Below, piece by piece: positions 28,115-36,484 of a stretch of 64,000 nt of DNA. The notes beneath the pieces are model-generated. The model did not search any database. It saw only the letters and a list, made by a program, of their open reading frames with translations, and had not been told where the DNA came from. Source of the stretch: Clostridiales bacterium Firm_13 (GTDB lineage Bacteria; Bacillota; Clostridia; Saccharofermentanales; Saccharofermentanaceae); NCBI GenBank assembly GCA_001603035.1, contig LVAS01000063.1:186001-250000 (forward strand), written 5' to 3'. The position numbers and the translations under genes were made by a program. Position 1 is the stretch's first letter. Each line of letters begins with the position of its first letter.

Positions 28115-29878
28115 ATGGCAGTAACAAACAAGTATGTTAAAGCGTGGGTCGAAGAAATGGCCGCGCTGACCAAGCCGGATAATATCGTCTGGATTGATGG
28201 TTCTCTTGAGGAGAAGAAGCGCCTCGAGGACGAGTGCGTCGCGGCTGGCGAAATGCTCGAACTGAATCAGAAGGAGCTTCCCGGCTGCTTCTATCACCGC
28301 ACGGCTCCGAATGATGTCGCGCGTGTCGAAGATCGCACCTTCATCTGCACTCCGACTAAGGAGGAGGCGGGTCCGACGAACAATTGGATGGATCCGAAGG
28401 AAATGTATGCCAAGATGACGGAGCTTTTCGACGGTTCCATGAAGGGCAGAACGATGTATGTTCTCGCTTACATCATGGGTCCTGCGGGCTCTCCGCTCTC
28501 AAAGGTCGGCGTTGAGATTACCGACAGCCGTTACGTTGTTCTTAACATGCGTATTATGACACGCATGGGCGACATCGCTTGGAAGCAACTCGGAGATTCC
28601 GAGGAATTCGTTAAGGGCCTTCATTCCAAGGCGCAGATTGATGCGGACAAGCGTTATATCGTCCACTTCCCGCAGGATTACACGATTTGGTCCGTTAACT
28701 CCGGTTACGGCGGAAACGTTATTCTTGCTAAGAAGTGCTTTGCTCTTCGTATCGCTTCCTATCTTGCGAAGAACGAGGACTGGATGGCGGAGCACATGCT
28801 CATCCTGGGCGTCGAGAATCTTTCTACCGGCAAGACACAGTACATCACGGGCGCATTCCCGTCCGCTTGCGGCAAGACCAATCTGGCCATGCTTATTCCT
28901 CCGGCATATGCCAAGGGTTACAAAGTCTATACCGTCGGAGACGATATCGCCTGGATGCGTCCTTTCCCCGACGGCTATCTCTATGCGATTAACCCGGAGA
29001 ACGGATTCTTCGGAGTTGCTCCCGGCACATCGATGAAGTCTAACCCCAACGCTCTTCTGACGACGAAGGCGAATACGATCTTTACGAACGTTGCGCTTAC
29101 GGATGACAAGAATGTATGGTGGAAGGGCATGGGCGTCCCCGCTCCGGATCACCTGACCGACTGGCTCGGAAATGACTGGAACAAGGGCGATGACGAGAGT
29201 AAGGCCGCGCATCCGAACAGCCGTTTCACGGCTCCCGCCTCGCAGTGTCCTTCGATTTCTCCGAAGTGGGAAGACCCGCAGGGCGTTCCGGTTTCCGCGA
29301 TTCTTTTCGGCGGACGTCGCGCAAAGACCGCACCGCTTGTCTATCAGTCTTTTGACTGGAATCACGGTGTCTTTGTCGGCGCTACCATGGCATCTGAGAC
29401 GACAGCTGCCGCTGCCGGTGCCGTCGGTGTTGTACGTCGTGACCCGATGGCGATGAAGCCTTTCATCGGATATAACGCCGGTGATTATTTTGCTCATTGG
29501 ATCCATATGGGAACGCTGATCGAAAAGAAGCCTCTTATTTTCAACGTCAACTGGTTCCGTACGGATGATAACGGCAAGTTCCTGTGGCCCGGTTACGGCG
29601 ACAACTTCCGTGTCCTTGAATGGATCCTCAAGCGTTGCAACGGAGAAGTGGAAGCGAAGACGACTCCGATCGGCTATATTCCTTTTGCCAAAGACATTGA
29701 TCTGACAGATCTCGAGGACTTTACCGTCGCTGACGTTGAGAACCTCCTTACGATCGAGAAGGATGTCTGGGCGGAAGAAATCGCCGGAATTGAGAAGCAC
29801 TTTGCCGATTTCGATCATCTGCCCGAAGAACTTCACAAGCAACTTCAGGCTCTTAAGGATCGTTTTGCTCAGGCATAA
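28115..29878 (+). CDS. pckG: Phosphoenolpyruvate carboxykinase (GTP)
   Basis: A 587-residue GTP-type PEP carboxykinase that interconverts oxaloacetate and PEP. The GTP-class P-loop reads GAFPSACGKTNLAML, with the reactive cysteine in PSACGKT, and the guanine-contact and metal-site regions PENGFFGVAPGTS and FGGRRAKTAPLVYQ are present. Length agrees with the class (~600). ATG 28115 follows AAAGGATGG at a good distance; an in-frame ATG four codons upstream lies inside that site. Codon use is strongly biased (Lys nearly always AAG), a sign of high expression. In fermentative rumen Clostridia the enzyme fixes CO2 toward C4 acids; here direction is inferred. A strong terminator follows. Confidence 0.97.
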   Translation: MAVTNKYVKAWVEEMAALTKPDNIVWIDGSLEEKKRLEDECVAAGEMLELNQKELPGCFYHRTAPNDVARVEDRTFICTPTKEEAGPTNNWMDPKEMYAKMTELFDGSMKGRTMYVLAYIMGPAGSPLSKVGVEITDSRYVVLNMRIMTRMGDIAWKQLGDSEEFVKGLHSKAQIDADKRYIVHFPQDYTIWSVNSGYGGNVILAKKCFALRIASYLAKNEDWMAEHMLILGVENLSTGKTQYITGAFPSACGKTNLAMLIPPAYAKGYKVYTVGDDIAWMRPFPDGYLYAINPENGFFGVAPGTSMKSNPNALLTTKANTIFTNVALTDDKNVWWKGMGVPAPDHLTDWLGNDWNKGDDESKAAHPNSRFTAPASQCPSISPKWEDPQGVPVSAILFGGRRAKTAPLVYQSFDWNHGVFVGATMASETTAAAAGAVGVVRRDPMAMKPFIGYNAGDYFAHWIHMGTLIEKKPLIFNVNWFRTDDNGKFLWPGYGDNFRVLEWILKRCNGEVEAKTTPIGYIPFAKDIDLTDLEDFTVADVENLLTIEKDVWAEEIAGIEKHFADFDHLPEELHKQLQALKDRFAQA

Positions 29879-29901
29879 TTTCCTGATTCTTGGTTTTGAA
29901 G

Positions 29902-29931
29902 ACGGGCTGTCGCAAGGCAGCCCGTTTTTTA
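29902..29931 (+). terminator. Terminator after pckG
   Basis: ACGGGCTG and CAGCCCGT form an 8-bp stem around an 8-base loop followed by seven T residues. It lies 24 bases after the pckG stop. Confidence 0.92.
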
Positions 29932-29969
29932 TTCCTTCTAATTTCCTTTTCTAATCTCCTGCGTTTATA

Positions 29970-29975
29970 TATAAT
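29970..29975 (+). promoter_or_regulatory. Possible -10 box for the zapA-U32-dut operon
   Basis: A perfect TATAAT lies 28 bases before the zapA-like gene and after the pckG terminator, so a promoter is needed here. No clear -35 match is found 16-18 bases upstream. Confidence 0.45.
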
Positions 29976-30002
29976 GACTTAAGAAAGGCGGTAAACACGG
30001 AA

Positions 30003-30632
30003 ATGGCAGCGAATCGAGACAGTATTTATCGTAAATTTTCTAACGAACCATCTCGTCGGGAGGAAGCGACTTCGCCGGAACGTGTATATTCAAAGCCATG
30101 GGATTACAAGCAATTGCAATCTCCGGCTCGCTCATTTACGCCAAAACCGCAAGATGAACCCAAGCAGAAAGTTACTGTACATGTAGCCGGGATGCAGTAT
30201 CGCCTTTTGGTCGGTGAAGATGAAAGTGAATCCTATATCAAGCGTGTCGCCGAACGTGCTGATTTACTCGTTACACAGATTCAGAAGAACTCGCAGGGGA
30301 TGCCGCTCACGTCTGTGACCGTTCTTGCGCTTATGAACGCGATCGATCAACTGGCGCAAACCGAAGCGCGAGTTTCCGAACTGGAACAGGAACGAAACGA
30401 AGCAGTCGCGATGATCGATCAGAACAAAGCGGGCTTTACGCACTTGCGTGAGATTAATTGGGAACTGAAAAAGGAGTTGGTACGGTTGCAAGGTGTGATC
30501 GACTCATATGAAAGTGCCCCCTATGAAGAGGATCATACCAATATGAATACGGAACCCGAAAGTGACATGCTTCCGCTTGAAGAGCTCGCGCGCGAAGTCT
30601 TTGGAAATGCAGAAAATGAGGACAACCGATGA
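30003..30632 (+). CDS. zapA: ZapA-like cell division protein, extended
   Basis: A 209-residue protein with a ZapA core at about residues 55-140: KVTVHVAGMQYRLLVGEDES begins the domain, followed by the dimer helix region LALMNAIDQLAQTEARVSELEQ. ZapA crosslinks FtsZ filaments at the division ring. The usual length is about 100 residues; here there is an N-terminal, low-complexity extension of ~55 residues and a C-terminal coiled coil with an acidic tail (PYEEDHTNMNTEPES). The start codon is preceded by a modest AAAGGCGG. The stop overlaps the U32 start as ATGA. The zapA-U32 pair is a familiar clostridial order. Confidence 0.82.
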   Translation: MAANRDSIYRKFSNEPSRREEATSPERVYSKPWDYKQLQSPARSFTPKPQDEPKQKVTVHVAGMQYRLLVGEDESESYIKRVAERADLLVTQIQKNSQGMPLTSVTVLALMNAIDQLAQTEARVSELEQERNEAVAMIDQNKAGFTHLREINWELKKELVRLQGVIDSYESAPYEEDHTNMNTEPESDMLPLEELAREVFGNAENEDNR

Positions 30633-33019
30633 GCATCCCGGAACTTCTTGCCCCGGCGGGCTCTCTCGAAGCACTTTATGTCGCTGTCGATCAGGGAGCC
30701 GACGCCGTCTATTTGGGTGTCGGACGCCTGAATGCTCGTGCTAACGCCGAGAATTTGACGGAAGACCAATTGGTGAAGGCCGTTGAATATGCACATTTGC
30801 GGAGTGCGAAGGTGTATCTTGCGATCAATACACTCTTCTACGATTCGGAATTTGACGAGGGAATCGATTTAGCGCGAAAGGCAATTCTTGCCGGTATCGA
30901 TGCGATTATCGTCCAGGACCTTGGGTTTGCCGCGCATATACATAACACGTACCCGGGAGTCGCTCTTCATGCGAGTACCCAAATGAATCTCTTTTCGAGA
31001 GAATCTCTGCGACTTGCAATCGATTTGGGGATTACTCGCATCGTTTTGCCTCGGGAGCTTTCGATTTCCGAGATCAGGACTCGCGTAGAAGATGCCAGGG
31101 AATTCGGTTTGGAAACCGAGGTTTTTATACACGGTGCGTTATGTGTCTGCTATTCGGGAATTTGCCTTTTCAGCGCGATGAACGGAGGCGGCCAAAGGAG
31201 CGGGAACAGAGGACTTTGCGCGCAACCCTGCAGAATGCCCTATACTTTAAAGGATTATTCCGGTCGTTCGATCCGAACGGGGCGTCTCCTGTCTCCCAAA
31301 GATCGAAGCGCAATTCCGGTCCTTTCCGATTTGATTGCGACGGGTGTTACCTCGCTCAAAATCGAAGGCCGCATGAAGGACGCATCGTATGTCTCTTCCG
31401 TCGTAAATGTTTATCGTCGTCAAGTCGATTCGATTCTTTCCGATCAAAGACTTTCCTCTTCCGTTGAAGAGGATTCTCGACACTTGCTTCTGGCATTTAA
31501 CCGCGGCGGATCTTTTACCGACGCCTATTTAACCGGGCACAAAGGCCCTGACTTTCTCTCCGGTGATTACAGCGGCCGTTTTGGCATGCGAATCGGCGAC
31601 GTCGCAGCAACAAATCCCAAATCAGGGGATCTTTCCGTTCGAACATCGATGAAGGACGTAGGGAAAGGCGATTATTTGTCGATTCGGGAAAAAGATGTCG
31701 AGAAATTCAGTTTTCCGATCGGTCAAATTGAGGTTCGCAATGACAGAATCATCGTGAAGGGGCTTCATCCGGACGCGCTTTCACAGGTTTTAGTCGGTTC
31801 AGATGTCTACTTGATGTCAGAAAAGATTTGGGACAATGTCATTCAGAAGAATAAGGCTCGAACGAAGATTTGTATCAAGTTCACATTCGAGGATAATACC
31901 GCTCTTGTTGTGGCGTCGGTTGTATCCGGGAGCCATTCGGGCGTTGCTGCACGGACGGAGCGATCTCTTCCTGCGAGTGATTACCCGTCCCTTTCCCCGG
32001 AACGAATCAAGGAACAGCTTTCCAAATCCGGCGGGACGCCTTTCGAGGTTTTGGAAGTCTCCCTAGGATCTACCTCGTATCCGATTCCGGTTTCGATGGT
32101 AAATGAACTTCGACGTGACACACTCCGCCGGTTAGAAGAGGCAATTCTTCAAGCACCGTCAAATCCATCGACGCTACTTCGCGCTGCGAAGGCAGGCGAA
32201 TCGCATGCCGATTCCAAAAAACGAATTCCCGACGGTTCAAGATTGGTTCGATATCCCGATCTTCGCCGATGTCACGAAGAACTTAGCGTGAATGCCGACA
32301 TGTATGCGTTCTCCGCTCGGGATCTTTGCGAAGAAAGAAATCGAAGCCGAATCAGCGCCCTTTTTGAAAAAGAGCCGAAAGCAAGACTATTTACAATTTT
32401 ACCGGATTCCTACAAGGATGAAGCGCGTGAACGGTATCTTCATTTAAATCAAATTCTATCCGGACAATTTGGCGAGCGGTATTTGGGATTTATTGCATCC
32501 ATTTCGGCTGGTGTTGCTTCGTTTTACTCGTCGTCTTCGAATATTTTCAATCGAGAATCCCTACTTTATGCACTCAAGGAACAGCCTATGGTTCTCTCTC
32601 TATCTCATGAATTGAAAGAGACGGATCAGATTTCCCTTCTCCGGTCCATTCCGACCGGGTATTTTAAGGATACTTGTCTCGCTGTGCATCACTACGGTCG
32701 TATCCCTTGGATGCAAACCGCATTTTGTCCGATCGGACAATGGAAGGAGAACTGCTCCGCCTGCCAACCGAAAGGAGCCGCGTTCTCATTACAGCCTCTG
32801 ACAGCGGACGGGAAATCCGACGTATCCGAAGCGCTTCCGATTGAACCGGATTCTTCCGGATGCAGTGCGATAATCTGGGGTCATGTTCTCCGGCCCCAAA
32901 ATTCCGCTCTCCTTGCTGCGGCAAGAGAACGACAAATTCCGATCTTGTATGATTTTACTTTTTTGTCTGAGCCGATATCGGAACGAATCTCTATTCTATC
33001 GAGTGTCAAGGAGGCTTAA
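30629..33019 (+). CDS. U32 family peptidase, long form
   Basis: A 796-residue protein with an N-terminal U32 (collagenase-like) domain: ELLAPAGSLEAL opens the TIM-barrel, and the metal/Cys signature region FIHGALCVCYSGICLFSAMN followed by SGNRGLCAQPCR is at about residues 165-205. The C-terminal half corresponds to the extra domains of the long clostridial form (DUF3656-like). Shorter relatives include RlhA, TrhP and UbiU/V, which act in RNA hydroxylation or hydroxylations rather than proteolysis, so the peptidase label is historical. The four cysteines in CVCYSGIC and CAQPC could hold an iron-sulfur cluster, as in UbiU/V. It overlaps zapA by ATGA and directly abuts dut. Confidence 0.88.
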   Translation: MSIPELLAPAGSLEALYVAVDQGADAVYLGVGRLNARANAENLTEDQLVKAVEYAHLRSAKVYLAINTLFYDSEFDEGIDLARKAILAGIDAIIVQDLGFAAHIHNTYPGVALHASTQMNLFSRESLRLAIDLGITRIVLPRELSISEIRTRVEDAREFGLETEVFIHGALCVCYSGICLFSAMNGGGQRSGNRGLCAQPCRMPYTLKDYSGRSIRTGRLLSPKDRSAIPVLSDLIATGVTSLKIEGRMKDASYVSSVVNVYRRQVDSILSDQRLSSSVEEDSRHLLLAFNRGGSFTDAYLTGHKGPDFLSGDYSGRFGMRIGDVAATNPKSGDLSVRTSMKDVGKGDYLSIREKDVEKFSFPIGQIEVRNDRIIVKGLHPDALSQVLVGSDVYLMSEKIWDNVIQKNKARTKICIKFTFEDNTALVVASVVSGSHSGVAARTERSLPASDYPSLSPERIKEQLSKSGGTPFEVLEVSLGSTSYPIPVSMVNELRRDTLRRLEEAILQAPSNPSTLLRAAKAGESHADSKKRIPDGSRLVRYPDLRRCHEELSVNADMYAFSARDLCEERNRSRISALFEKEPKARLFTILPDSYKDEARERYLHLNQILSGQFGERYLGFIASISAGVASFYSSSSNIFNRESLLYALKEQPMVLSLSHELKETDQISLLRSIPTGYFKDTCLAVHHYGRIPWMQTAFCPIGQWKENCSACQPKGAAFSLQPLTADGKSDVSEALPIEPDSSGCSAIIWGHVLRPQNSALLAAARERQIPILYDFTFLSEPISERISILSSVKEA

Positions 33020-33529
33020 ATGAACAAGGAAAATGCAATTTGTGTACACTTGACATGCTTGCATGAGGCGGCAAAGATTCCGGCATATGCGCATGTATCG
33101 GATGCCGGAATGGATTTATATGCCTCTGAATCCGTGGTGCTGCATCCCGGAGAAACCAAATTGGTTCATACCGGAATCGCGCTCGCCATTCCGGATGGAT
33201 ATGAAGCGCAAATTCGCCCGAGAAGCGGGCTTTCCCTCAACACAATGTTACGGATTCCCAATAGCCCCGGCACTATTGATTCGGGATACCGTGATGAGGT
33301 GTGTATCATTCTTCACAACGCGTCATTTTTACCTTCGACGGAGCCGGATCGCGTTTTGACCCTCTCGGAGAAAACGAATCGACACGGCACCTACCGAATC
33401 GAAAAAGGGGATCGCATTGCGCAAATGATATTTGCCGGATATGCTAAGGCTAAGATCCAAATCGTCGACGATGTTTCGCAAATTGGCGATAATCGGCAGG
33501 GAGGATTCGGGTCAACAGGCGTTCAATAA
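33020..33529 (+). CDS. dut: dUTP diphosphatase
   Basis: A 169-residue trimeric dUTPase that hydrolyses dUTP to dUMP, keeping uracil out of DNA. All five family motifs are visible: DAGMDLYASE, RPRSGLSL, GTIDSGYRDEV, KGDRIAQMIF and GGFGSTG at the C terminus. Residues between motifs 3 and 4 include an insertion (about 110-130) longer than in the shortest dUTPases. AAGGAGG precedes the ATG, which follows the U32 stop with no gap. A terminator-like hairpin follows at 33591. Confidence 0.95.
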   Translation: MNKENAICVHLTCLHEAAKIPAYAHVSDAGMDLYASESVVLHPGETKLVHTGIALAIPDGYEAQIRPRSGLSLNTMLRIPNSPGTIDSGYRDEVCIILHNASFLPSTEPDRVLTLSEKTNRHGTYRIEKGDRIAQMIFAGYAKAKIQIVDDVSQIGDNRQGGFGSTGVQ

Positions 33530-33560
33530 ATCTTTTTGAAACAGTGTAGATTCTCCGCGC

Positions 33561-33589
33561 TTGGAATGGTAAAATGACCATGCTATAAG
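33561..33589 (+). promoter_or_regulatory. corA promoter
   Basis: TTGGAA and TATAAG are separated by 17 bases, with an extended TGC before the -10. It lies 85 bases before corA and directly abuts the left arm of the terminator hairpin at 33591. Confidence 0.65.
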
Positions 33590-33590
33590 C

Positions 33591-33629
33591 CGATGCGGGA
33601 ATAAACATCATTTCCGACATCGTTTTTTT
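33591..33629 (+). terminator. Terminator hairpin after dut, overlapping the corA transcription start
   Basis: CGATG-C-CGGGAA pairs with TTTCCG-A-CATCG (one mismatch, one G-U) around a 9-base loop, followed by seven T residues. It would stop readthrough from dut. Transcripts begun at the corA promoter should start around 33596, inside the left arm, and so lose half the stem. Confidence 0.7.
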
Positions 33630-33673
33630 GCGCAATTCATAACTGCGCTCTGAATCGGAAAGGAGGAATACGC

Positions 33674-34648
33674 ATGCTTGAAATGTATGTCACCACTCAA
33701 ACCACAGTAAAAGAGAAAATGGTGAATCATCTCGAACGAATTGACCAGATACGCAATGACTGCTGGATCAACATGTATTCGCCGACAGAAGAAGAGTTGC
33801 ATTATGTTGAAGAGAAGATTGGAATACCTCCGGAATTTCTTCGATATCCGCTCGACGAAGAAGAAAGACCGCGTATCGATTTGGATGATGATACGGGAGA
33901 TGTCCTGATCATTATTGATATTCCGTATGTAAGAAAAGAAGGGCAGACGGTTCGCTATGAGACGGCTCCGCTCGGCATTATTATTTCGCGTCACAATATC
34001 ATCACGGTATCTCTGCGAGAAGCGACAGTTTTTGACCAGTTCACAAGCAATCGGGTGAAGGACTTCATCGTGAATTATCGTACCCGTTTTGCGATCCAAA
34101 TCCTTTTAGCCGGCGCCAAGGACTACTTAAAGCTCTTGCGTTATATGGATAAGACCCTCGACGCTTCCGAACGGGAACTTGCCAAATCGATCAGTAATAA
34201 GGACCTTTATAAGCATTTGGAATTAGGAAAGTCGTTAATCTATTTCTCGACTTCGCTCAAATCCAACGAAGCAGTTCTTGAGAAGCTGATGCGCGGGCGA
34301 ATTGTCAAACAGTATGAAGACGATGAAGACCTTCTTGAAGATGTTATCATTGAATATAAGCAGGCACGTGAGATGGCGGACATTTATGCTTCGATTGTTA
34401 ACGGCGGCATGGACGCATACGCCTCCATCATTAACAATAATATGAATGTCATCATGAAGATTCTGGCGGCCGCGACCATTGTACTGTCTGTTCCGACTGT
34501 TATTACAAGTTTTTTCGGACAGAATATTGAGATGCCGTGGGATTCGGGCTTTCTGCAACAGCCTTTACCGTTTATCGGATTGATGTTAAGCTGTCTCCTT
34601 AGTATGGCTCTTGCGGTCTTTGTGCTGCGTAAGGCCAGGATGCTCTGA
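33674..34648 (+). CDS. corA: CorA-type divalent cation transporter
   Basis: A 324-residue inner-membrane protein of the 2-TM-GxN (CorA/MIT) family: a long cytoplasmic, mostly helical domain, then two C-terminal membrane helices (about 265-285 and 298-320). The family pore loop normally reads GMN; here it reads SFFGQNIEMP, i.e. GQN. The loop between helices (ENIEMPWDSG-like) is acidic, as expected. CorA channels carry Mg2+ (or Co2+, Ni2+). An ideal AAGGAGG precedes the ATG. A promoter at 33561 and a nested terminator hairpin control it. Ion choice cannot be told from sequence. Confidence 0.92.
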   Translation: MLEMYVTTQTTVKEKMVNHLERIDQIRNDCWINMYSPTEEELHYVEEKIGIPPEFLRYPLDEEERPRIDLDDDTGDVLIIIDIPYVRKEGQTVRYETAPLGIIISRHNIITVSLREATVFDQFTSNRVKDFIVNYRTRFAIQILLAGAKDYLKLLRYMDKTLDASERELAKSISNKDLYKHLELGKSLIYFSTSLKSNEAVLEKLMRGRIVKQYEDDEDLLEDVIIEYKQAREMADIYASIVNGGMDAYASIINNNMNVIMKILAAATIVLSVPTVITSFFGQNIEMPWDSGFLQQPLPFIGLMLSCLLSMALAVFVLRKARML

Positions 34649-34676
34649 TCGGAGTTTTGACAACGTGGGAAGAGGA

Positions 34677-35675
34677 ATGAATCGATATCAACCGAAACGT
34701 CGGGGAATCTCCTGGCTGATTCTGCGTCTCGCTCTGGTCTTCAGTGTTTTGGCGCTTGTGATCGTATCCCTTGTCGCGACCTCCGCCTCGACCGCAAATA
34801 AGATGATGAGCGTTGAAAAGAAGGAGATGCTGAATATCCCTTCGAATATTTTGCCGAGTTATTCGGCGACGAATTTTGACTCGTTTGACGGTCAGACGAA
34901 TCTGTCCGGATGGTTTTTCAAAACGGACAACCCGATCAGTACAGTAATTCTTGTCCACGATACCGGGGCAAATCGAATGCAATTTGACGTTGATACTGTT
35001 GATATTATTGAGGATCTGTTAAACGCCAAGTACAATGTCTTTCTTTTTGATCTTCGTAACAGCGGAGAATCAGAAGGCACAATCTCGGGGTATGGGTATT
35101 TGGAATGGCAGGACGTAATCGGTGCGATTGAGCACGTAAGAAAGATTTCCGTTACGACGAACGTAATTCTATACGGCATAGGGACGGGATGTTCCGCGAG
35201 TTTGATCGCGCTGGATAAATTACCTGTCTCCGGCGATTATGATGAAGATGTTAGTTCAAGCTTCCAAGATCTTCCTTTCGATCGAAGTTATGTGATCGGC
35301 GTAATCTTGGATTCTCCCGCCAAAGATTCTGACGACTATATTCGCCCGCTTGTCCGAGCCCAAAGCAGTATCGGGTGGCTGACCCAATATACTGTTCCGT
35401 ATGCGATCCGAATTTCGGCGGGTGAGTCCCAAAGTTACAACTTATCATCAATTATCTCGCGTCTGCAGATTCCTGTTTGCATTCTCTACGGTGATATGGA
35501 CACGTTCATCGGCGCGGATAAAATCGCGCAGATTGTTGAAGAAAGAGAGCGCTTAAATCCCAGCACGACCTCTTCGAAGATCTTTTCGGACGCGGGGTAC
35601 ACGGAATCCTACAATTCGGATGCGCCCGGATATCGTAAGGCAATTCTGGATTTCTTAACCGTACACTTTCAGTAA
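34677..35675 (+). CDS. Membrane-anchored alpha/beta-hydrolase-fold protein, active site degraded
   Basis: A 332-residue protein with one N-terminal membrane helix (about 12-35) and an extracytoplasmic alpha/beta-hydrolase domain. The fold is plain: oxyanion-type strand TVILVHDTGANRMQ, LFDLRNSGESEG, ILYGIGTGCSASLIALD and CILYGDMDTFI. The nucleophile elbow, normally GxSxG, reads G167-I-G169-T-G171, so the serine is glycine; the acid D275 is kept; the expected catalytic His in the GH..SY motif is Tyr308 (AGYTESY). Both residues of the dyad are thus lost, which points to a binding rather than catalytic role. GGAAGAGGA precedes ATG 34677. It lies between corA and uppP, 15 bases before the latter. 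Confidence 0.82.
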   Translation: MNRYQPKRRGISWLILRLALVFSVLALVIVSLVATSASTANKMMSVEKKEMLNIPSNILPSYSATNFDSFDGQTNLSGWFFKTDNPISTVILVHDTGANRMQFDVDTVDIIEDLLNAKYNVFLFDLRNSGESEGTISGYGYLEWQDVIGAIEHVRKISVTTNVILYGIGTGCSASLIALDKLPVSGDYDEDVSSSFQDLPFDRSYVIGVILDSPAKDSDDYIRPLVRAQSSIGWLTQYTVPYAIRISAGESQSYNLSSIISRLQIPVCILYGDMDTFIGADKIAQIVEERERLNPSTTSSKIFSDAGYTESYNSDAPGYRKAILDFLTVHFQ

Positions 35676-35690
35676 AGAGAGGGACAAATC

Positions 35691-36482
35691 ATGACATGGT
35701 GGCAAGCGATTATCTTGGGACTTGTTCAGGGAATTACGGAATTTCTTCCGGTATCAAGTTCCGGGCATCTTGTACTTGCGGAAAAAATGATGGGAATCGA
35801 TGAGACCGGAATTGTATCCTTCTTTTCTATGCTCCATGTAGGAACACTGATCGCGGTATTTATTGTTCTTCGAAAGGATATCCTTGCTATTTTTAAGAAT
35901 ATCTTTGGCAAATTGACTTGGAATCTTCTGATCGCCACCATTCCGGCGATTCTCTTCACGCTGCTCTTCCATGATTTTATTGAAGAATCGTTTGGCGGCG
36001 GCACGCTCGGCGCTGAATTCCTCTTTACCGGGGTGCTTCTACTCGCAGTAATGGTTTTTCGAGACGGAAAGAAAAGAATGGAAGACATGAACTGGCTTGA
36101 CGCGCTTTTTGCCGGACTCGGACAGGCAATCGCGATTCTTCCCGCCGTATCTCGTTCCGGAGCTTCGATGAGCGCCCTTCTGTTCCGAAACGTGAAGAGG
36201 GAGGATGCGATCCGTTTCGCATTCCTTATGTCGATACCGGCGATACTCGGTTCTTTTGCGCTGGACCTGCTCGATATAATAAAGGGTGACACACTTCTTA
36301 CGACGGGCATGATTCCGTCGATTCTGATTGGCGTGATTGCGGCCGGTGTTTCCGGCTATGCCGTGATGCGGTTTATGCTGAAGAGTTTAACGAAAAAGGG
36401 GCTGGCAATTTGCGGCATCTATGTTTCGATTCTCGGCGTGTTAGTATTTATTGACCAGCATTTCTCGCATCTCATTTTCTGA
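35691..36482 (+). CDS. uppP: Undecaprenyl-diphosphatase
   Basis: A 263-residue membrane enzyme (BacA/UppP) that recycles the lipid carrier of cell-wall synthesis by removing one phosphate from undecaprenyl diphosphate. The two active-site motifs are present: GITEFLPVSSSGHLVL at residues ~14-29 and AILPAVSRSGASMSALLFRNV at ~143-163. Eight or so hydrophobic segments match the family. It also gives bacitracin resistance when highly expressed. AGAGAGGGACAA precedes the ATG; tsaD begins 2 bases after its stop, so the two are cotranscribed. Confidence 0.96.
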   Translation: MTWWQAIILGLVQGITEFLPVSSSGHLVLAEKMMGIDETGIVSFFSMLHVGTLIAVFIVLRKDILAIFKNIFGKLTWNLLIATIPAILFTLLFHDFIEESFGGGTLGAEFLFTGVLLLAVMVFRDGKKRMEDMNWLDALFAGLGQAIAILPAVSRSGASMSALLFRNVKREDAIRFAFLMSIPAILGSFALDLLDIIKGDTLLTTGMIPSILIGVIAAGVSGYAVMRFMLKSLTKKGLAICGIYVSILGVLVFIDQHFSHLIF

Positions 36483-36484
36483 CC

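Noticed and set aside
28499-29842. A 447-codon open frame on the minus strand opposite pckG
   Set aside because: It lies fully inside the strongly conserved pckG gene, its product is Arg-rich and unlike any protein, and its length follows from the codon bias of pckG.
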